A stretch of DNA of 64,000 bases from Acetobacter vaccinii (GTDB lineage Bacteria; Pseudomonadota; Alphaproteobacteria; Acetobacterales; Acetobacteraceae): NCBI RefSeq assembly GCF_008365315.1, contig NZ_CP043506.1, positions 372,001 to 436,000 on the forward strand, given 5' to 3'. Position numbers and translations under genes: made by a program. Shown here piece after piece: positions 17,164 through 25,999 of this stretch. The notes beneath the pieces were generated by a model, which was given only the letters and a program-made list of their open reading frames with translations, was not told the origin of the DNA and searched no databases. How positions within the stretch are numbered: the first letter of the stretch is position 1; each line of letters begins with the position of its first letter.

Positions 17164-18507
17164 ATGACCGGGAATACTCCCTCCCCCCACAGCCTGATGG
17201 AAGACCTGTCGGCTGCTGCCGTGCGTGAACCTGTGCCGCTGGACAGGCGCACCATGAAAATGGACCGGGTATTCTGGAGCCACTTTTCCCCCAACCTCGG
17301 TCCGGGCGGATGGGTCACAGGGGCGTTGCTGACCAGCATGGGGCTGGACTTTCGCACAGGGGTGGCCGCCGTGCTGCTGGGCAACCTGATCGGCGCCCTG
17401 CCTGTGGCCCTTGCAGCCGCCATCGGCCCTGCCACCGGACTGACCCAGATGGAGGCATCACGCCGGGCGCTGGGGCAGACCGGGGTGCGTGTGCCAGCGT
17501 TCCTCAACTGGATTTACTGTGTGGGGTGGGACGCGGTCAACAACGTGCCCGCCGCAACCGCGTTGATGACCCTGCTGCTGACTGTAGGGCTGGCAGCCCC
17601 GTTCTGGCTGGCGCTGGCCATATTAGCCGGGGTGCAGATGGTGGCCTCCATCTACGGCCACCATGTCGTGCAGGCGTTGCAGAAATACCTTGGTGCGGTC
17701 CTGCTTGTGGTCTTTGCCGTCATGGGCGTTGTGTTTGCCCTGCGGGGGCAAGCGCCGCTGGCAGCACACCATGCCACAAGCCTGGGCACCTTTTTGCTGG
17801 CTGTGGGTATTCTCGTCAGCTTCAATCTCTCGTGGGCGTCATATTCCTCTGACTACACCCGTTATCTGCCTGCCGGATCAAACCCCAAAAAAGTGGTCCT
17901 GCTGGCTCTGGCAGGGCTGCTGGGTTCAGCGATTCCGTTTCAGATTCTGGGGCTTGTCTGCGCTGGCAGCATGGCCGATGCCTCGCCCATTACTGTCATT
18001 GCCTCGCTCCGACAGGCCATGGGGCCGTTGGGCTCAGTGGCGCTGGCCGCCATTGCGCTGTCGTCCATTACCGGCAACTCCTTCAACGACAACACAGCCA
18101 GCTACAGCCTGATTTCGGCCGGGCTGCATGTGCCCCGTGTAGCGGCTGCCATCCTGACCGCAGCCTTGGGCTACGGGCTGGCCGTGGCAGGGGCCGGACG
18201 CTATGCCAGCCTGTATACCGATTACCTGCTTGTCACGATGTACTGGATTGCGCCGTGGATCGGCATTGTGCTGGCGGACTGGTATTGCGGCGATCGCAGG
18301 CTGCATCCCGCCCCTGCGGACTGGACACGGGGGGCTACGATTTTTGCCGTAACCTCCGTGCTGACCATTGCCCTATTTTCCACCAGCAGCCTGTATACCG
18401 GCCCCGTTGCCCGGTGGTTGGGCGGGGCCGATATTGGCTATTACATTGGCTTTTTTGGTGCGGCCCTGTGTTATGCGCTGGGCATGCCAAGGCGTGTGAG
18501 TTCATAA
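17164..18507 (+). CDS. NCS1-family nucleobase (cytosine-type) permease
   Basis: A 447-residue inner-membrane protein with about 12 hydrophobic segments. The first part has the NCS1 pattern FWSHFSPNLGPGGWVTGAL and the sixth-helix region SFNLSWASYSSDYTRYLP, both typical of cytosine/purine permeases (CodB-like). It would import a nucleobase or related ring compound by cation symport. No salvage enzyme is adjacent to fix the substrate. Its 3' end overlaps the convergent rlmB gene by 37 bases. Confidence 0.85.
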   Translation: MTGNTPSPHSLMEDLSAAAVREPVPLDRRTMKMDRVFWSHFSPNLGPGGWVTGALLTSMGLDFRTGVAAVLLGNLIGALPVALAAAIGPATGLTQMEASRRALGQTGVRVPAFLNWIYCVGWDAVNNVPAATALMTLLLTVGLAAPFWLALAILAGVQMVASIYGHHVVQALQKYLGAVLLVVFAVMGVVFALRGQAPLAAHHATSLGTFLLAVGILVSFNLSWASYSSDYTRYLPAGSNPKKVVLLALAGLLGSAIPFQILGLVCAGSMADASPITVIASLRQAMGPLGSVALAAIALSSITGNSFNDNTASYSLISAGLHVPRVAAAILTAALGYGLAVAGAGRYASLYTDYLLVTMYWIAPWIGIVLADWYCGDRRLHPAPADWTRGATIFAVTSVLTIALFSTSSLYTGPVARWLGGADIGYYIGFFGAALCYALGMPRRVSS

Positions 18508-19289
18508 AGCCCCACCGCTGCCGCCACGGACACATTCAGGCTTTCCATCTCGCCTGGCATGTACAGGCCTGCGATTTCGTCACACCGCTCCCGCGTAAGG
18601 CGGCGCAGGCCACGCCCCTCGGCCCCCAGCACCAGTGCAACGCGCCGCCCCTCGAACGTGCGGCCGTTCAGCACCGAACCCCCGGCATCCAGCCCGACGG
18701 TCCAGCAGCCTGCTTTTTGCAATATTTCCAGCGCACGGGACAGGTTGACCTCCCGCACGATCGGCACGCTTTCCAGCGCGCCGGAGGCCGCCTTGGCCAG
18801 CACGGCTGTCTCTTCCGGCGCGTTCCGGTCCTGCACGACAAGACAGGCTGCACCAAAGGCCGCAGCCGAGCGCAGAATAGCCCCGACATTCCGCGGGTCT
18901 GTCACCTGGTCCAGCACCAGCACGGGGCCGGGGCGTTCCAGCGCATCTTCCAAGGCGGGAGAGACCAGTTGCCGCGCCAGCAGCGCCACGCCCTGGTGCA
19001 CAGCATCTGGGCCCAGCATGTCGTCCAGCCTGCTGCGGGGCACGATTTCGGCCTCCACATGCAGTACGGCCCCAGCCTGCACGGCTTCCTGCACAGCCGG
19101 ATGTTCGGCCTCGGTCACCCACAGGCGTTCACACTGGCGTTCCGGATTGGCCAGGGCCGCTGCAACGGCGTGGGTGCCAAACAGCCAGCAGCTTCCTGCC
19201 GGGGCCGAAGCCCCACTGTCGCGCCCGCCCGAACCCTGACCACTGGAGCGGGGGCGGCGGGCGGGGCGGCCATTACGGAGTGAACGCAT
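18471..19289 (-). CDS. rlmB: 23S rRNA (guanosine-2'-O)-methyltransferase, SpoU family
   Basis: A TrmH/SpoU-family methyltransferase that most likely methylates G2251 in the peptidyl-transferase P loop of 23S rRNA. The knotted SPOUT domain is clear: motif 1 DPRNVGAILRSAAAFGA, motif 2 LVLGAEGRGLRRLT and motif 3 LNVSVAAAVGLYEL. From the ATG at 19289 the protein has 272 residues, including a basic, low-complexity N-terminus (NGRPARRPRSSGQGSGG) before the substrate-binding domain SCWLFGTHAV. A further ATG at 19415 adds an unlikely extension. The 3' end overlaps the convergent permease gene. Confidence 0.92.
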   Translation of the reverse strand: MRSLRNGRPARRPRSSGQGSGGRDSGASAPAGSCWLFGTHAVAAALANPERQCERLWVTEAEHPAVQEAVQAGAVLHVEAEIVPRSRLDDMLGPDAVHQGVALLARQLVSPALEDALERPGPVLVLDQVTDPRNVGAILRSAAAFGAACLVVQDRNAPEETAVLAKAASGALESVPIVREVNLSRALEILQKAGCWTVGLDAGGSVLNGRTFEGRRVALVLGAEGRGLRRLTRERCDEIAGLYMPGEMESLNVSVAAAVGLYELTRLGMPSA

Positions 19290-19481
19290 GGGGGCGGGTT
19301 TCCTGACGTGCTGAATGAGTGATCCTGTCCCTCCCCTAGCGCAACACCCCGGCCTCCGCCTATCCCCCCGATGCTGCGTCCGTGCGCTGACATGCGGGCG
19401 GGAATGGACATTCAACGCACGCGGCTGTATCGGTCAGTTGCAAAGCACCACGCATGCAGCATGCACATTCATGGAGCGGTC

Positions 19482-20141
19482 ATGACCTCTGCCCCGACCT
19501 CTTCCGAAGGCGCCATCACCCTCCACCGCGATGACCTGCCCGACGGCCTGACCTTTAACGGCTCCGTTGCCGTCGACACCGAGACCATGGGCCTGAACCC
19601 GCACCGCGACAGGCTGTGCCTTGTCCAGCTTTCCGCCGGGGATGGCACGGCCCATCTGGTCCAGCTCAGGCCCGTCAGCCTGGGTGGGCGGGGGTATGAC
19701 TGCCCCAACCTCAAGAGCGTTCTGGCAGACCCCGGCCTGACCAAAATCATGCACTTCGCGCGCTTTGATGTCGCCATTTTGCAACATGCGCTGGGCATTA
19801 CGGTGCAGCCCGTGGTATGCACCAAAATAGCGGCACGCCTTGTACGCACTTTTACCGACCGCCACGGTCTGGCGGCCCTGTGCCGCGACTTGCTGGGGGT
19901 GGAACTGAGCAAGCAGCAACAGACATCGGACTGGGGGGCAGAAAACCTCAAGCCTGAGCAACTGGCCTATGCGGCCTCAGACGTCCTGTACCTGCATGCG
20001 CTCTGGGCAAAAATGGATAGCCTGCTGGAACGCGAAGACCGGCGCGCTCTGGCACAGGCCTGTTTTGACTTTCTGCCCGCCCGCGCACGTCTGGACCTGA
20101 TGGGATACGAGGACCCGGATATTTTTGCCCACAGGGCCTGA
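19482..20141 (+). CDS. rnd: Ribonuclease D-type 3'-5' exonuclease
   Basis: A compact 219-residue DEDDy exonuclease. Exo I is VDTETMG, exo II is MHFARFDVAIL, and exo III is YAASDVLYLHAL with the catalytic Tyr. The HRDC domains of E. coli RNase D are absent, which is usual for the short alphaproteobacterial form. GGAG lies 7 bases before the ATG at 19482. Likely trims tRNA or other RNA 3' ends. kdsD follows after 72 bases in the same direction. Confidence 0.92.
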   Translation: MTSAPTSSEGAITLHRDDLPDGLTFNGSVAVDTETMGLNPHRDRLCLVQLSAGDGTAHLVQLRPVSLGGRGYDCPNLKSVLADPGLTKIMHFARFDVAILQHALGITVQPVVCTKIAARLVRTFTDRHGLAALCRDLLGVELSKQQQTSDWGAENLKPEQLAYAASDVLYLHALWAKMDSLLEREDRRALAQACFDFLPARARLDLMGYEDPDIFAHRA

Positions 20142-20213
20142 ACCGCCCGTACCGACTGGCTGCGGTCCTCATGCGCCAGCCATAGTTCCTTCCCGCATCG
20201 GAATTTTCCAGCC

Positions 20214-21245
20214 ATGACCATGCCCCAGGCTTCCAGCACAATGCACCGCGCGCAGAACACCGGCATCTGGTCCGATGGCCACACGGCTGTCCGCACCATC
20301 CGCATCGAACGTGCGGGTCTGGATGCCCTGGCCACAGCGTTTGAGGACATGAACGGCCTTGGCGGCGCGTTCCACCGGGCGCTGGATATTCTGATCACCC
20401 TTCCTGGCCGCATCGTTGTCACTGGTATTGGCAAATCGGGGCATATTGCGCGCAAGGTGCAGGCAACTCTGGCGTCAACCGGCACGCCAAGCCTGTTCGT
20501 GCACCCGGCCGAGGCCTCCCACGGGGACCTGGGTATGATCCAGAAGGACGATGCCATTCTGGCCTTTTCCAACTCTGGTGAGACCACAGAACTGGGCGAT
20601 ATTGCCACGCATGCCTGTAGCAGCGGTATGCCCCTGCTGGCAGTAACAAGCCATGCGGACTCCACCCTGGCCTGTGCTGCCACCGTCGCGCTGACCCTGC
20701 CCGCCATGCCCGAGGCCTGCCCCATGGGGCTGGCCCCCACCACCAGCACCCTGATGCAGCTTGCCTTTGGTGATGCTCTGGCCGTTACCCTGCTGCGCCT
20801 GCGTGGCTTTACCGCCACCGATTTTGGCGCGTTCCACCCCGGTGGGCACCTTGGCGCGCGCCTGCGCACGGTGCGCCAGCTTATGCGCACAGGCGCAGCC
20901 CTGCCCCTGGCCCACCCGACAACCCCCATGCGCGATGTCATTGTGGAAATGACCCAGAAAGCCCTGGGCTGCGTTGGCATTGTTGACGACAATGGTGAAC
21001 TGGCAGGCCTGATTACAGACGGCGACCTGCGCCGCGCTCTGGACCACGACCTGACAACCACGCTGGCGAAAGATGTCATGAACCTTTCCCCGCTGACCAC
21101 CAGGCCCGACCTTTTTGCCTCTGAAGCCCTGCGTGTCATGAACGAGCGCTCAAGGCCCATTACATCCCTGTTCGTGCTCAACTCCCAGCAGCAGCCCATT
21201 GGGGTTGTTCATGTGCACGACCTGATCCGAGCCGGAGTCGGATGA
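20214..21245 (+). CDS. kdsD: D-arabinose-5-phosphate isomerase
   Basis: Interconverts ribulose-5-phosphate and arabinose-5-phosphate, the first step of KDO synthesis. The 343 residues comprise a SIS domain (VVTGIGKSGHIARKVQATLASTG; AFSNSGETTEL) and two CBS domains (from about residue 220). Length and order match the KpsF/GutQ/KdsD family. It overlaps lptC by four bases (ATGA at 21242-21245), so KDO supply is tied to LPS transport. Either ATG at 20214 or 20220 could be used. Confidence 0.95.
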   Translation: MTMPQASSTMHRAQNTGIWSDGHTAVRTIRIERAGLDALATAFEDMNGLGGAFHRALDILITLPGRIVVTGIGKSGHIARKVQATLASTGTPSLFVHPAEASHGDLGMIQKDDAILAFSNSGETTELGDIATHACSSGMPLLAVTSHADSTLACAATVALTLPAMPEACPMGLAPTTSTLMQLAFGDALAVTLLRLRGFTATDFGAFHPGGHLGARLRTVRQLMRTGAALPLAHPTTPMRDVIVEMTQKALGCVGIVDDNGELAGLITDGDLRRALDHDLTTTLAKDVMNLSPLTTRPDLFASEALRVMNERSRPITSLFVLNSQQQPIGVVHVHDLIRAGVG

Positions 21246-21979
21246 ACACCCCACCAGACAACCACCCCCAGCGCGACGATTTTTCCCGCCCGGAAGAAAC
21301 AACCCGGCTGCGCCGCGCCATTCTGGCCACGGCCACCGCACGCCGCGCACCGCCCGACGCCAGCCATCTGGCCCGTCGCAGCGCCCTGCTGCGACGGGCC
21401 AAATGGATCCTGCCTGCCCTGGCCTTGGCCCTGCTGGCCAGCATTGCCATCTGGCCGGAAATGGACAGGCTGATCAACGCCAACAAGACCACCCTGAAGG
21501 AACTGGCGAAGGTCAAGATCGAAAGCGGCAATCTGGTCGGCGTGACCTACCGAGGCGTGGATGAACACAACCGCCCCTTCATGATTACCGCCGACAATGT
21601 CCGCCAGGGGCACGACAGCAAGCTGAACCTGACCAACCCGCAGGCGGATATTCTGACCAGTGGCGGCACTTGGCTGCTGGCCCATGCCCAGCATGGCATT
21701 TACATGCAGCACGCCCAGATCCTTGATCTGACAGGGGATGTCACCCTCTACCGTAACGACGGGTTGATGATGCTCAGCCCCGTGGCGGATATTGACATCC
21801 GCCGCGGCATTATTGTCTCCAACACATGGGTACGGGCAGAAGGGCCGTTTGGCACGCTGGACGCCAGCGGCTACCTGCTGTCCCAGCATGACGGCATTGC
21901 CCAGTTCCGTGGCCCGGGCAGGCTTATCCTCAACGACGATCGCAACAGCCAGCACGCCCAGAACGAAAAGGCCCCCTGA
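21242..21979 (+). CDS. lptC: LPS export protein LptC
   Basis: A bitopic inner-membrane protein of the Lpt bridge, 245 residues. A polar cytoplasmic N-terminus of about 50 residues precedes one membrane helix (ILPALALALLASIAIW), followed by a periplasmic beta-jellyroll with GVTYRGVDEHNRPFMITADNVRQ and LTNPQADI. E. coli LptC is shorter (191) because it lacks the long N-terminal tail. GGAGTCGG directly precedes the ATG. Lies between kdsD and lptA. Confidence 0.9.
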   Translation: MNTPPDNHPQRDDFSRPEETTRLRRAILATATARRAPPDASHLARRSALLRRAKWILPALALALLASIAIWPEMDRLINANKTTLKELAKVKIESGNLVGVTYRGVDEHNRPFMITADNVRQGHDSKLNLTNPQADILTSGGTWLLAHAQHGIYMQHAQILDLTGDVTLYRNDGLMMLSPVADIDIRRGIIVSNTWVRAEGPFGTLDASGYLLSQHDGIAQFRGPGRLILNDDRNSQHAQNEKAP

Positions 21980-21981
21980 TC

Positions 21982-22938
21982 ATGCATGACTGCTTCCGGC
22001 TTTCACGGCTGACACGCACAGGTGCCGTGCTGGGTCTTCTGGCCAGCCTGCCCACAGCAGCCGCTCAGGCTCAGGCCATCGACCTCTCCCACGGTGGGCA
22101 GATTGCCATTACTGCTGCCGGTGGGTTTGACTGGGACCAGAACCAGAAAAAGGTCACCGCCTACGATCAGGCCAAGGCTGTACGGGGTGATGTGACCGTC
22201 ACCGCTGACAAGCTGATTGCCTATTACCGCAAAAAACCCACCGGTACGCCCCAACCGCAGGCGGAAACAGCCCCCCCGGCCAGCCCCGCCAAAACCGCGA
22301 CTGAGGAAGGGCAGGATTCCGGCGCGAACGAAATCTACCGACTGGAAGCCGTGGGGCATGTCCATATTTTCACCCCCACCGATCAGGCTTGGGGGGAAAA
22401 AGCCGTTTACGACATGGACAACGCCGTGCTGGTCATGACCGGCGGCAACCTGCGCCTGGCCACACCGCAGGATGTGCTGACCGCACGGGACTCCATGGAG
22501 TATTATACCCAAAAACACATGTCCATCGGCCGGGGCAACGCCACTGTCACCACCAATGACCACCGCCAGATCCGGGCGGATGTGCTGGTGGGTTACAGCG
22601 GCCCGGCTGGCGATTCTGCTGCCAAAAAGCAGAAGGACACAGGTGGCAACCCGCTTGGGGCTGCATCGGGCAAGCTGGAAAAGGTCAACGCCTTTGGCCA
22701 TGTCTGGGTGCGTACACAGACCGAGATCGTTACCGGCGACCGGGGCGTATATGTGCCTGACAGCGGTATCGCCCGGATTGTCGGCAACGTGCACATCACC
22801 CGTGGGCCCAACCAGATTCAGGGGGCGGCTGCCGTTATCAACCTGAAGACCGGCATCGCCACCATGACGGAACACCCCGGCGGTCGTGTCAGCGGTGTTG
22901 TCCTGCCCAACAATAATGACACATCGGACAGGAAATAG
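21982..22938 (+). CDS. lptA: LPS transport periplasmic protein LptA
   Basis: Forms the periplasmic bridge that carries LPS from LptC to LptD. The 318 residues start with a signal peptide ending TAAAQAQA, then an OstA-type beta repeat (DWDQNQKKVTAYDQAKAVRG; VTADKLIAYY). A Pro/Ala/Glu-rich insert of about 30 residues (about 88-118) interrupts the jellyroll, then EIYRLEAVGHVHIFTP resumes it. This makes it much longer than E. coli LptA (185). Start two bases after the lptC stop. Confidence 0.9.
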   Translation: MHDCFRLSRLTRTGAVLGLLASLPTAAAQAQAIDLSHGGQIAITAAGGFDWDQNQKKVTAYDQAKAVRGDVTVTADKLIAYYRKKPTGTPQPQAETAPPASPAKTATEEGQDSGANEIYRLEAVGHVHIFTPTDQAWGEKAVYDMDNAVLVMTGGNLRLATPQDVLTARDSMEYYTQKHMSIGRGNATVTTNDHRQIRADVLVGYSGPAGDSAAKKQKDTGGNPLGAASGKLEKVNAFGHVWVRTQTEIVTGDRGVYVPDSGIARIVGNVHITRGPNQIQGAAAVINLKTGIATMTEHPGGRVSGVVLPNNNDTSDRK

Positions 22939-22940
22939 GC

Positions 22941-23753
22941 ATGACCGGCACAAGCCCGATAGGGGAGGATCGTGTCCTGGACGACACCACAGCCCTGTAC
23001 CCCCTGCCCGTAGATGATGTCGGCAACCCCAACCGGGGGCTTCTGGCACGTGGCATTGGCAAGTCTTACAAAAAGCGCGAAGTCGTGCGCGATGTCTCCA
23101 TATCGGTTCATCGTGGGGAGGCTGTGGGCCTGCTCGGCCCCAATGGTGCGGGCAAGACCACCAGCTTTTACATGATTGTCGGTCTGGTTCAGCCCGACAC
23201 CGGCAGCATCATGCTCGATGGGGCTGATATTACCCAGTTGCCCATGTACCGCAGGGCACGCCTGGGCATTGGCTACCTGCCGCAGGAGGCCAGCATTTTC
23301 CGTGGCCTGAATGTCGAGCAGAACATTATGGCCGCACTGGAAGTGGTGGAGGACGACCCGGAGCAGCGCCAGATCATGCTGGACAGCCTGCTGGGCGAAT
23401 TTGGTATTTCCCACCTGCGCCGGTCGCCCTCTCTCGCCCTGTCCGGCGGGGAACGGCGGCGGCTGGAAATTGCCCGCGCCCTTGCCAGCCAACCCAACTA
23501 CATTCTGCTTGATGAACCGCTGGCCGGGATTGACCCCATCGCGGTTGGCGAAATCCGTGATCTGGTCTCCCATCTGAAAGACCGGGGGATCGGGGTGCTG
23601 ATTACCGACCACAACGTGCGCGAAACGCTGGAAGTGATTGACCGCGCCTATATCATGCATAGTGGCCAGGTGCTGATGCAGGGCGTGCCGGAAGAAATTG
23701 TCGCTAATGAGGACGTGCGCCGGGTGTATCTGGGGGAGAGCTTCTCGCTCTAA
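22941..23753 (+). CDS. lptB: LPS export ABC transporter ATPase LptB
   Basis: A 270-residue ABC ATPase. Walker A GPNGAGKTTSFYMIVG, signature LSGGERRRLEIARAL, Walker B ILLDEPLAGIDP and switch His in ITDHNVRETL all match LptB. A 30-residue N-terminal extension precedes the usual start. It powers LPS extraction with LptFG, which are not in the window. It ends the kdsD-lptCAB unit, and a terminator follows at 23783. rpoN, a common next gene in proteobacteria, is not present. Confidence 0.95.
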   Translation: MTGTSPIGEDRVLDDTTALYPLPVDDVGNPNRGLLARGIGKSYKKREVVRDVSISVHRGEAVGLLGPNGAGKTTSFYMIVGLVQPDTGSIMLDGADITQLPMYRRARLGIGYLPQEASIFRGLNVEQNIMAALEVVEDDPEQRQIMLDSLLGEFGISHLRRSPSLALSGGERRRLEIARALASQPNYILLDEPLAGIDPIAVGEIRDLVSHLKDRGIGVLITDHNVRETLEVIDRAYIMHSGQVLMQGVPEEIVANEDVRRVYLGESFSL

Positions 23754-23782
23754 GCGGGTATTTTACAAATATCGAAAAGACC

Positions 23783-23806
23783 GTCGCCTTTTCCCAAAAA
23801 GGCGAC
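23783..23806 (+). terminator. Terminator after lptB
   Basis: GTCGCCTT (23783-23790) pairs with AAGGCGAC (23799-23806) around an 8-base loop, about 30 bases after the lptB stop and followed by a T-rich stretch. A typical intrinsic terminator for the kdsD-lptCAB transcript. Confidence 0.75.
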
Positions 23807-23950
23807 ACCCAAAAATTTCTATTCTTTTTGTCTACGTGTTGTTCTGGCGCGGGATTTAAACCTGTAAGTTGCTGTAGCCCTGATCAGTGCGAATTATTCC
23901 AGCAGCTCGACGCTACCGATCCGTTCACCCGCAAGTGCTCAACCCCAGAC

Positions 23951-24718
23951 CTATTGCTGGGTTCGTAGCGGACTATCTGCCAGCACAGACCCGCCGGCAT
24001 GACGACCCGGCACCTTGCCGGATTCGCGTTGAATAACCCGGCTCCCCACCCACACCATACCTGCTTTTTCGACCTGCACCCTGTAGCGCCGGGGGGAAGC
24101 GCTTTCGGCCTGCGCTGCGCCTCCACCACTCCTGTTGATCTGAGCAGAAAGCCGGACAACAGCAGAACCCAGAGCAAACGGCTGGCCATGGTCCAGCATG
24201 CTCTTATCCGCACCGGCAAGCACAATCCCCCCACCAGAAAGATGGACAAGATCGGTCGAAACCCAGGTCGGAAATGTCTCGGCCAATGTCTGTGCAAAAT
24301 GCGTGGAACCAGCAAAATACGTGCACACAAGCTCTGGCGCAGGCAGCCAGTACAGGCGGCAGGCAATACCCACAGCCCTGCGGAGCCAGCGGGCGGCATC
24401 ATCCCCCACATCACGCATCATAATACGCGCCCCCCGCTGACGGAGGCATTGCATGGGCACACCCCGGCGGGGCGGGCGGGCATGATAGGGCCGCAATCCG
24501 GCACACCCCAGCAGCACACCATGGCCCGCAACCCGGACAGACAGGCGCGCCAGAGCGGGGCACGTTCGGGTATCCAGCACATGGCCGCTGGTATCAGCAA
24601 TCATCCAGCGGCTGTCCCCCTCCAGCCCCCAGGGCCTCAAGAGCACAGCCTGAAGCGGCAGTGGCTTAAGGCCGCGCACAGGGCAAAGGCGCAGGCTGGT
24701 AACGTGGGCTTCAGCCAT
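23951..24718 (-). CDS. MOSC-type protein with degenerate C-terminal domain
   Basis: A 255-residue protein. Residues 5-75 look like the MOSC N-terminal beta-barrel (LRLCPVRGLKPLPLQAVLL, GLEGDSRWMIAD, DTRTCPALARL), found in molybdenum-cofactor-binding proteins such as YcbX and mARC. The C-terminal half has weak MOSC character (HLSGGGIVLAGADKSML) but lacks the conserved cysteine that carries the cofactor, so it may not bind Moco as family members do. The start codon overlaps the stop of the upstream membrane protein gene by eight bases. Function unknown; could be a decayed or repurposed homologue. Confidence 0.6.
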   Translation of the reverse strand: MAEAHVTSLRLCPVRGLKPLPLQAVLLRPWGLEGDSRWMIADTSGHVLDTRTCPALARLSVRVAGHGVLLGCAGLRPYHARPPRRGVPMQCLRQRGARIMMRDVGDDAARWLRRAVGIACRLYWLPAPELVCTYFAGSTHFAQTLAETFPTWVSTDLVHLSGGGIVLAGADKSMLDHGQPFALGSAVVRLSAQINRSGGGAAQAESASPRRYRVQVEKAGMVWVGSRVIQRESGKVPGRHAGGSVLADSPLRTQQ

Positions 24719-24995
24719 GGCGCAGGTGCAGGTCCGGCGGGGGGAAGACAGGGACCGGCGGCAGCACGATCTCTATCGGTGGCACAGGCGGCGGTGGCGC
24801 TGGCGGCACACGCACAAGCGAGACCGGAATGTCCATGCTGACAGGCCGGGGCGTAATGTGCTGCTGGGTCATGTGCCACACAAACCCACCATACAAGACC
24901 GCCAGCACGACCACACAGCCAAGCTTGATCCGCCAGGACTGCCAGCCCCCCGGCATACGCGGCATATTGTTGGAAAACGTGGTCCGTAATGACAT
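24711..24995 (-). CDS. Small TonB-like membrane protein (anchor and Pro-rich tail only)
   Basis: A 94-residue protein: a basic N-terminus, one membrane helix (about residues 24-42, KLGCVVVLAVLYGGFVW), and a periplasmic proline-rich tail (VPPAPPPPVPPIEI...VLPPVPVFPPP). This is the layout of TonB without the C-terminal receptor-binding domain. The gene overlaps the MOSC gene start by eight bases, which supports translation of both. No known family was recognised beyond the architecture. Confidence 0.6.
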   Translation of the reverse strand: MSLRTTFSNNMPRMPGGWQSWRIKLGCVVVLAVLYGGFVWHMTQQHITPRPVSMDIPVSLVRVPPAPPPPVPPIEIVLPPVPVFPPPDLHLRHG

Positions 24996-25375
24996 GGCGC
25001 TTTAACCCGGAATACCCAGAAAACTGCTGTTGCTATACGCCCTGCCCCCGGTGACGGGCAAACCATCCCTGATGGTGACAGGGCCAAATCTTATAGAGTG
25101 CAGGCAGCGCAAAACACCTGCAAACGCCCCACCCTCCTGTGGCAGCCTGAAGGGCTGTCTGGGCGGCGGCTTTCCCCTCATGCTGTCTTTATCATGTAAC
25201 AAAGGAATGGACATCCCCCCGCGACCGTGTCCAAATATCCAGGCAAGCGGTGCAGGCCGCGCCTGCGCCGCAGACGGACAAACCACCTGTGCCCTGACAG
25301 ACAGGCACCCTTTGCGGGCTGTCAGGTTTTTCAGGGTTCATGGTCTGGTTGTCAGCAGCAAGGAGCCCATGTCTC
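24996..25375. other. Intergenic region and hpf leader
   Basis: A divergent 380-base region between the TonB-like gene (minus) and hpf (plus). It has no supported gene. The right half contains a terminator-like hairpin listed separately at 25293-25331. AAGGAG at 25360 is the hpf ribosome binding site. Confidence 0.6.
25293..25331 (+). terminator. Terminator-like hairpin in the hpf leader (possible attenuator)
   Basis: CCTGACAG (25293-25300) pairs with CTGTCAGG (25319-25326), followed directly by TTTTT (25327-25331). It lies 45 bases before the hpf start, with no plus-strand gene upstream that would need a terminator after the one behind lptB. It may attenuate hpf transcription. Confidence 0.5.
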
Positions 25376-25984
25376 ATGCATATTCAGGTTTCTGGTAAAC
25401 AGGTTGACCTTTCCGATGCCCTGAAACACCGGGTGAACACCCATCTTGGCACTCTTGCAGACCGTTACTTCGACAAAGGGCTGGAGGCGCAGGTGACGTT
25501 CAGCCGCGCTCGCTCGTTCTTTACCTGCGATATCAACGTCCGCGCCGGACGCGGGCTGATCCTGCGTGGCGAGGGCGAGGCCTCGGACGCCAACGCCGCC
25601 TTTGATGATGCCGCCGAACATATTGCCAAACGCCTGCGCCGTTACCACCGGCGTGTGACCTCCCATTCCCGCGCCACAACCCGGCAGGAAATCCCACAGC
25701 TTGCACGCTCCTACGTGTTGCAGCCGTTTGATGAAAGCCACGACGACACACCGCAGACACCGGCTACGACCGAGGACACAGCCTTCGCCACCATTATTGC
25801 CGAACAGCCTACGGATATTCCTGTCATGGTGGTGGGCGAGGCCGTGATGCGGCTGGACCTTGCGGGCAGTTCCTTCCTGCTGTTTCGTAACGCTGCCAAC
25901 AGGCAGATCAGCCTTGTCTACCGCCGCGACGACGGCAACATCGGCTGGGTGGACACCGCCCCGATCCAGGCTGACGCCTCCTGA
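25376..25984 (+). CDS. hpf: Ribosome hibernation promoting factor, long form
   Basis: Binds the 30S subunit in stationary phase and dimerises ribosomes into inactive 100S particles. The 202 residues have an N-terminal HPF/YfiA domain (MHIQVSGKQVDLSDALKHRV... AEHIAKRLRRYHRR), a linker, and the C-terminal dimerisation domain (about 145-200; VMVVGEAVMRLDLAGSSFLLF ending with YRRDDGNIGW). This makes it the long type. AAGGAG lies 10 bases before the ATG at 25376. A 12-bp-stem terminator follows. Confidence 0.93.
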   Translation: MHIQVSGKQVDLSDALKHRVNTHLGTLADRYFDKGLEAQVTFSRARSFFTCDINVRAGRGLILRGEGEASDANAAFDDAAEHIAKRLRRYHRRVTSHSRATTRQEIPQLARSYVLQPFDESHDDTPQTPATTEDTAFATIIAEQPTDIPVMVVGEAVMRLDLAGSSFLLFRNAANRQISLVYRRDDGNIGWVDTAPIQADAS

Positions 25985-25999
25985 CCCACCCGCAACAAA

